Assembly: GCF_947495315.1 (NCBI RefSeq) | Contig: NZ_CANLYD010000019.1 | Span: 62,001 to 126,000 of the forward strand | Length of the DNA stretch: 64,000 nucleotides | Reading direction: 5' to 3' | From: an uncultured Aquimarina sp. | GTDB lineage: Bacteria; Bacteroidota; Bacteroidia; Flavobacteriales; Flavobacteriaceae | Position numbers and translations under genes: made by a program | Shown here: positions 60,089-64,000 of the stretch, piece after piece | Numbering within the stretch: the stretch's first letter is position 1 | Layout: every line of letters begins with the position of its first letter | The notes under the pieces: generated by a model | Told to the model about the DNA's origin: nothing | Database searches by the model: none | The model's input: only the letters and a program-made list of their open reading frames with translations

Positions 60089-62251
60089 TTATCCTAACAC
60101 TGCTTTGTTTTCCATATTCTTAACAAAGGGTTGTTTTGTCAACCTCACTCCTTTTGCTGCTTTAATAGCATTAGCTACTGCAGCTCCTGCTGGCGGTAAT
60201 GTAGGCTCTCCTAATCCTGTAGGAGCGATATTACTATCAATAAAATGCGTTTCTACAATAGGCGTTTCATTCATTCGTATCAAACGGTAGGTATCAAAAT
60301 TGGTATCCTGAGGCTCTCCATCTTTGAACGAGAAATCTCCATACATAGCGTGACCAATTCCATCGATCACACCACCTTCTATCTGGTTTTTGGCTCCTAA
60401 CGGATTTACTACGATTCCACAATCAACTACACAAGTTACCTTTTTAACCACAGGTTGATCATTCACTAACACCACATCTGCCACTTCAGCAACGTGCGTG
60501 TTATGACAATAATATGAGCTAAATCCCTGGTATACGCCTTCAGGTTTCTTACCCCATTCAGATTTTTCAATTGCTGTTTTAATTACCTTTTCTAAACGTT
60601 CTGGAGAATATTGTATTCGTTCATCTGTATTACCTTTCACATTTTGTAACAAATCCAATCGTAACTGAATATTATCTACTTCCATTAACTCCGCCAGATC
60701 ATCAAAAAAGCTTTGTTCTGCAAAAGCCAGGAAATTAGTGTAAGGTGCTCTCCATGCACCAATAGTAATATTACTATCATATTTTGCTACATCTACCTGG
60801 TAATTCTCTACAGCTCCTGCCGGAAAAAAGTTTGGAATCAGTCCATACATATTAGAATTAACAGCAGCTTCTTTAAGGTGATACCCTGTTAACTTACCAT
60901 CTTTAATAGCGGCACTTATTTTATATTTAATTGCAGGTCTGTAAATTCCGGCAGACATATCATCTTCTCTGGAATATATAACCTTCACCGGTTTTTTGGA
61001 AATATTAGAGATTTCTGCAGCTTCTAATGCGAAATCACCATATAGCCTTCTTCCAAAACCGCCTCCCATTCTTGTCATTTCTACCGAAACTTCTTCTGGT
61101 TTTCTTTCTAGTAGTTCAGCCACTCTTCTGGCAGTTCCTGCTGGTGTTTGTATCGGCCCCACTAATCTAACTTTCTCCTCTGTAACATGGGCAAAGAAAT
61201 TCATAGGTTCCATACAGTTGTGTGGAAGAAAAGGAGATTCATATACTCTTTCTAGCACTTTATCCGCTGTTGCAAATGCCTTTTTGACATCACCATCAGC
61301 TCGCATCGTATTAAACTCTTTGCCGTTTAAAAGATCTGTTAACACCTTATCATGATCTTTAGTATTCTCTAGTTTAGAATCATTCATCCACTTCGCTTTC
61401 ACAGCTTTTTTACCTTTCATAGCTGCCCAGGTATTTTCTGCTAATACTGCGATTTTATCACCAAACTTGAATACATCTATCACACCTGTAACTTCTTTGG
61501 CTTCTGTAGCATCAAAATCGTGCAACTTTTTTCCAAAAGCTGGTGGTCTAACTACAGATACATAGGCCATACCTTCTTCCTTATAATCCAAGCCAAATAA
61601 AGACTTACCTGTTATGATTTTATCAACATCTACATTATGGATATCTTTTCCAATAATATTAAAATCTTTTGGGTCTTTAAGCTTTACATTTTCTGGTATC
61701 TCCAGAGAAGCTGCTTCTTTTACTACTTCGCCGTATCCTAGCGTATCACCATTACTATTTTTGATAACTCCGTTCTCTGTACTACAGGTTGAAGGATCAA
61801 CACCCCATTTTACCGCTGCAGCATTAACTAACATCTGTCTTGCTGTGGCTCCGGTTTGTCTTAATGGTTCCCAACCATGTCTTAGGGATTGGCTTCCTCC
61901 AGCCACTTGTCGGGTAAAATTTTTGGTATCTAATGCTCCTTGAGCAACATGTACATTTTTCCAGGCAACATCTAGTTCTTCTGCAATAAGCATTGGCATA
62001 GAGGTTTTTACACCTTGTCCAATTTCTGGATTGGGTGAAAAAATAGTTACCATTCCATTATCCGCAATTTTAATAAAAGCATTAAAATCGTTAAAATTCA
62101 GATCAGCAATATCTACAATATCTGTAGGAGGAGCAACTTCGGGCTTACAAGCCTGAAACAGGTTAAAACCAATCAAAATTCCTCCACCAGCTAAAGCCGA
62201 TGTTCTTATAAATGACCTTCTACTTACAGAAGGAGTTGTTATGCGTTTCAT
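60089..62251 (-). CDS. Xanthine dehydrogenase family molybdopterin-binding subunit with Tat signal
   Basis: 720-residue catalytic subunit of the IorB-like aldehyde/isoquinoline oxidoreductase type. The N-terminus SVSRRSFIRTSALAGGGI is a Tat signal, followed by LFQAC, a possible lipobox. Moco-binding parts are FLPHNCMEPMNFFAHV, MGGGFGRRLYGDFALEAAE and the catalytic Glu in LGEPTLPPAGAAVANAI. There is no FAD subunit, so electrons pass through the 2Fe-2S subunit to a membrane or periplasmic acceptor. It oxidises an aldehyde or N-heterocycle in the periplasm. The small subunit has no signal and must cross with this one. Confidence 0.93.
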   Translation of the reverse strand: MKRITTPSVSRRSFIRTSALAGGGILIGFNLFQACKPEVAPPTDIVDIADLNFNDFNAFIKIADNGMVTIFSPNPEIGQGVKTSMPMLIAEELDVAWKNVHVAQGALDTKNFTRQVAGGSQSLRHGWEPLRQTGATARQMLVNAAAVKWGVDPSTCSTENGVIKNSNGDTLGYGEVVKEAASLEIPENVKLKDPKDFNIIGKDIHNVDVDKIITGKSLFGLDYKEEGMAYVSVVRPPAFGKKLHDFDATEAKEVTGVIDVFKFGDKIAVLAENTWAAMKGKKAVKAKWMNDSKLENTKDHDKVLTDLLNGKEFNTMRADGDVKKAFATADKVLERVYESPFLPHNCMEPMNFFAHVTEEKVRLVGPIQTPAGTARRVAELLERKPEEVSVEMTRMGGGFGRRLYGDFALEAAEISNISKKPVKVIYSREDDMSAGIYRPAIKYKISAAIKDGKLTGYHLKEAAVNSNMYGLIPNFFPAGAVENYQVDVAKYDSNITIGAWRAPYTNFLAFAEQSFFDDLAELMEVDNIQLRLDLLQNVKGNTDERIQYSPERLEKVIKTAIEKSEWGKKPEGVYQGFSSYYCHNTHVAEVADVVLVNDQPVVKKVTCVVDCGIVVNPLGAKNQIEGGVIDGIGHAMYGDFSFKDGEPQDTNFDTYRLIRMNETPIVETHFIDSNIAPTGLGEPTLPPAGAAVANAIKAAKGVRLTKQPFVKNMENKAVLG

Positions 62252-62271
62252 TTTCGTGAGATTTAAATTGG

Positions 62272-62733
62272 TTAGCTTATTTTACTTGCTGCTTGTTGTA
62301 CCGCCTTTTCTATTCTATTATAAGAAGCACATCTACAGATATTACCACTCATAGCATCTCTAATCTCTTCTCTACTAGGATTAGAGTTTTGTTCTAGAAA
62401 AGCTGCCGCAGTCATGATCTGACCGGCTTGGCAATATCCACATTGGGGGACATCGATCTCTTTCCAGGCTTGTTGTACAGGATGAGAAACGTCTTTGGAT
62501 AGACCTTCAATTGTTTTAATTTCCGTTTCTGTAGCGACAGAAACTTTCAGCAAACAACTCCTGGTCGCAATTCCATCTGCGTGAATAGTGCAGGCACCAC
62601 ATTGTCCAATACCGCAACCGAATTTAGTTCCGACAAGATCAAAATGATCTCGTAACACCCATAAAAGAGGCGCGTCTTCATCCGCTTCTACAGAAAGCGA
62701 TTGACCATTTACTTTTAGATTATAAACAGGCAT
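62272..62733 (-). CDS. 2Fe-2S subunit of the molybdenum hydroxylase
   Basis: 153 residues with two [2Fe-2S] domains, as in IorA. The N-terminal plant-type cluster is bound by Cys40, Cys45, Cys48 and Cys60 (GCGIGQCGAC and RSC), the C-terminal helical one by Cys98, Cys101, Cys133 and Cys135 (CGYC and CRC). No signal peptide is seen, so it is likely exported together with the Tat substrate. First gene of the operon; the large subunit starts 20 nt later. Confidence 0.95.
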   Translation of the reverse strand: MPVYNLKVNGQSLSVEADEDAPLLWVLRDHFDLVGTKFGCGIGQCGACTIHADGIATRSCLLKVSVATETEIKTIEGLSKDVSHPVQQAWKEIDVPQCGYCQAGQIMTAAAFLEQNSNPSREEIRDAMSGNICRCASYNRIEKAVQQAASKIS

Positions 62734-62846
62734 GAGTTTTAATTTTAGGATTTGTATTTAATTAGTCTAAATAAGAGAATAATCACTATTTCGTTACTGA
62801 AGTTACTAAAAATACGGATTGACAAATTCAACTTTAACAGAGCTTT

Positions 62847-63470
62847 ATGGTATACTTATCAAAGTATTTTCAAAATCATTTTATAATTCCGAAATTCGCC
62901 ACAAAAATTATTTCTTTGGCAAATCACAAAATAGTTATCACAGGAGGTCCTTCTACAGGAAAAACATCAATCATTAAAGCACTTGAAGAAGATGGTTTCT
63001 TTTGTTTTCCTGAATTTATCCGAAGTATTACTCAAGAAGCGAAAAATAATAACGCTATACATATTGTTTCTAATCCTATAGCTTCGGTTTCTGATCCTTA
63101 TGATTTCAATATACAATTAATGAATGGCAGGATTAATCAATACAAAGATCCTATTACTAACGACATGGATATTGCTTTTTACGATAGAGGAATACCAGAC
63201 GTCCTAGCATACATGGATCTTTTTAAACAATCTTACGATGCTCCATTTATAAAGGCGTGCAGGGACTATGTTTATGATCAGGTTTTCCTATTACCTCCTT
63301 GGAAAGAAATTTATATATCTGATGCTGAACGCTATGAAAGTTTTGAAGAAGCACAACAAATTCATCATCATTTATTAGAAACATACACAAAATTTGGATA
63401 CAATTGTATTGAAGTTCCTTTTGGAAATGTAAAAGAACGTAGTACCTTTATATTACAACACGTAAAATAA
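62847..63470 (+). CDS. AAA-type ATPase, P-loop protein
   Basis: 207 residues with a P-loop GGPSTGKTSII (about 33-43), and YDRGIPDVLAYMD as a Walker B-like region. The text HKIVITGGPSTGKTSIIKALEEDGFFCFPEFIRSITQEAK is typical for the AAA_28/NadR-like ATPases of Bacteroidetes. The N-terminal 23 residues are unlike the family; a TTG at 62916 would start the protein at LANHKIVITGGPS and may be the real start. Substrate unknown. Followed by recQ after 13 nt. Confidence 0.85.
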   Translation: MVYLSKYFQNHFIIPKFATKIISLANHKIVITGGPSTGKTSIIKALEEDGFFCFPEFIRSITQEAKNNNAIHIVSNPIASVSDPYDFNIQLMNGRINQYKDPITNDMDIAFYDRGIPDVLAYMDLFKQSYDAPFIKACRDYVYDQVFLLPPWKEIYISDAERYESFEEAQQIHHHLLETYTKFGYNCIEVPFGNVKERSTFILQHVK

Positions 63471-63483
63471 GAGTATAGTATTG

Positions 63484-64000
63484 ATGACTACCCCAATCCA
63501 GCTATTACAGGAAAATTGGAATTATGATACTTTCAGACCGCTACAGGAAGAAATTATCAATGCTGTTATTGAAAACAATGACACCTTTACCCTACTTCCT
63601 ACTGGTGGCGGGAAATCTATATGTTTTCAGATACCTGCACTACTTAAACCGGGAATCTGTATTGTAATATCACCACTGATTGCTTTGATGCAGGATCAGG
63701 TACAGCATCTGCAACAAAAAGGTATTAAAGCCATTGCATTGACCAGCGGAATCAAATACTCGGAATTAGACACTTTACTGGATAATTGCATCTATGGTAA
63801 TTATAAATTCTTATACTTATCACCAGAGCGCCTTCAACAAGATCTGGTAAAAGAACGACTAAAAAGAATGACTATTAACCTTATTGCTGTAGATGAAGCG
63901 CACTGTATTTCGCAATGGGGTAATGATTTTAGACCTTCTTATAAGAAAATTAAAATTCTAAGAGAGATCAAACCGGCTGTTCCTATTATTGCTCTGACAG
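63484..64000 (+). CDS. recQ: ATP-dependent DNA helicase RecQ, N-terminal part
   Basis: The frame from the ATG at 63484 is open to the window edge; 172 residues are visible. It begins MTTPIQLLQENWNYDTFRPLQEEII, continues with Walker A TLLPTGGGKSICFQIPALL, VISPLIALMQDQV and the DEAH box AVDEAHCISQWGNDFRPSYKKI; these are helicase motifs 0 to II of RecQ proteins. The zinc and HRDC parts are beyond the window. It starts 13 nt after the AAA ATPase gene. Confidence 0.95.
   Translation, partial: MTTPIQLLQENWNYDTFRPLQEEIINAVIENNDTFTLLPTGGGKSICFQIPALLKPGICIVISPLIALMQDQVQHLQQKGIKAIALTSGIKYSELDTLLDNCIYGNYKFLYLSPERLQQDLVKERLKRMTINLIAVDEAHCISQWGNDFRPSYKKIKILREIKPAVPIIALT

Noticed and set aside
60996..61355. 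119-residue frame opposite the molybdopterin subunit
   Set aside because: Shadow frame with serine-rich composition caused by the opposite codons.
1..64000. tRNA, rRNA and complete insertion sequences
   Set aside because: No T-loop or acceptor-stem pattern, no rRNA-like stretch and no transposase frame were seen on either strand by eye.

Overview
The window looks like chromosomal DNA of a marine member of the Flavobacteriaceae; an Aquimarina-like genus would fit, but that is a guess. Supporting signs are low GC with AT-rich spacers, two secreted proteins with C-terminal type IX secretion (Por) tails, -7 boxes of the Bacteroidetes form TAnnTTTG in front of several genes, almost no Shine-Dalgarno sequences, and families typical of the group (DUF4290, DUF3667, DUF2911, SRPBCC-SDR-photolyase). 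No tRNA, rRNA, CRISPR array, prophage or complete insertion sequence was seen.

Layout. 0-7.7 kb (minus strand): histidine biosynthesis in the order hisL(leader)-hisG-hisD-DUF3667-hisC-hisB-hisH-GIY-YIG-hisA-DinB-like (cut by the window edge). It is preceded by a His-rich leader peptide and an intrinsic terminator, which together form a classical attenuator. Two genes with no role in histidine synthesis sit inside the operon, next to dispersed hairpin repeats. 7.8-16.7 kb: envelope and housekeeping genes (OmpA-like, HhH-domain membrane protein, prohibitin-like, von Willebrand A membrane protein, FabG, Gfo/Idh/MocA oxidoreductase, DUF2911). 16.8-20.6 kb: aquaporin, an SRPBCC-SDR-photolyase operon behind a long inverted repeat, and an NTF2-like protein. 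20.7-23.1 kb: a large secreted beta-propeller-like protein. 23.2-30.3 kb: a LysR regulator divergent from the histidine utilisation operon hutH-hutI-hutU-hutG, so synthesis and degradation of histidine lie within 30 kb of each other. 30.3-37.8 kb: membrane protein, hybrid-free sensor kinase, papain-like peptidase, lipase-like hydrolase, berberine-bridge-type FAD oxidase, a decayed stretch and a second secreted protein.

37.9-49.5 kb (all minus strand) is an acyl-CoA catabolic cluster: MaoC hydratase, three SDRs, two zinc-free MDR reductases, enoyl-CoA hydratase, DUF1330, transglutaminase-like protein, an APH-type kinase next to an ACAD10/11-like acyl-CoA dehydrogenase, and a second, canonical acyl-CoA dehydrogenase. 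The kinase-dehydrogenase pair recalls the phosphorylation route for 4-hydroxyacyl-CoA (Pseudomonas lva operon, mammalian ACAD10/11). A Crp/Fnr regulator follows.

50.9-51.5 kb is a gene-poor stretch with a 32-codon ORF that has its own terminator and a dense cluster of eight TTATNAACA 9-mers, a candidate replication origin or DnaA-binding locus. 51.5-58.4 kb: POT-like transporter, small membrane proteins, a DbpA-like helicase, MurA with Asp at the fosfomycin-target Cys position, DUF4290 and DUF493. 58.4-62.7 kb: a periplasmic molybdenum hydroxylase operon (2Fe-2S subunit, Tat-dependent Moco subunit, XdhC, MocA-like transferase), where the transferase has no standard start codon. The window ends in an AAA ATPase and the start of recQ.

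Several families of short palindromic repeats are scattered through the spacers, one of them with compensatory stem changes between copies.
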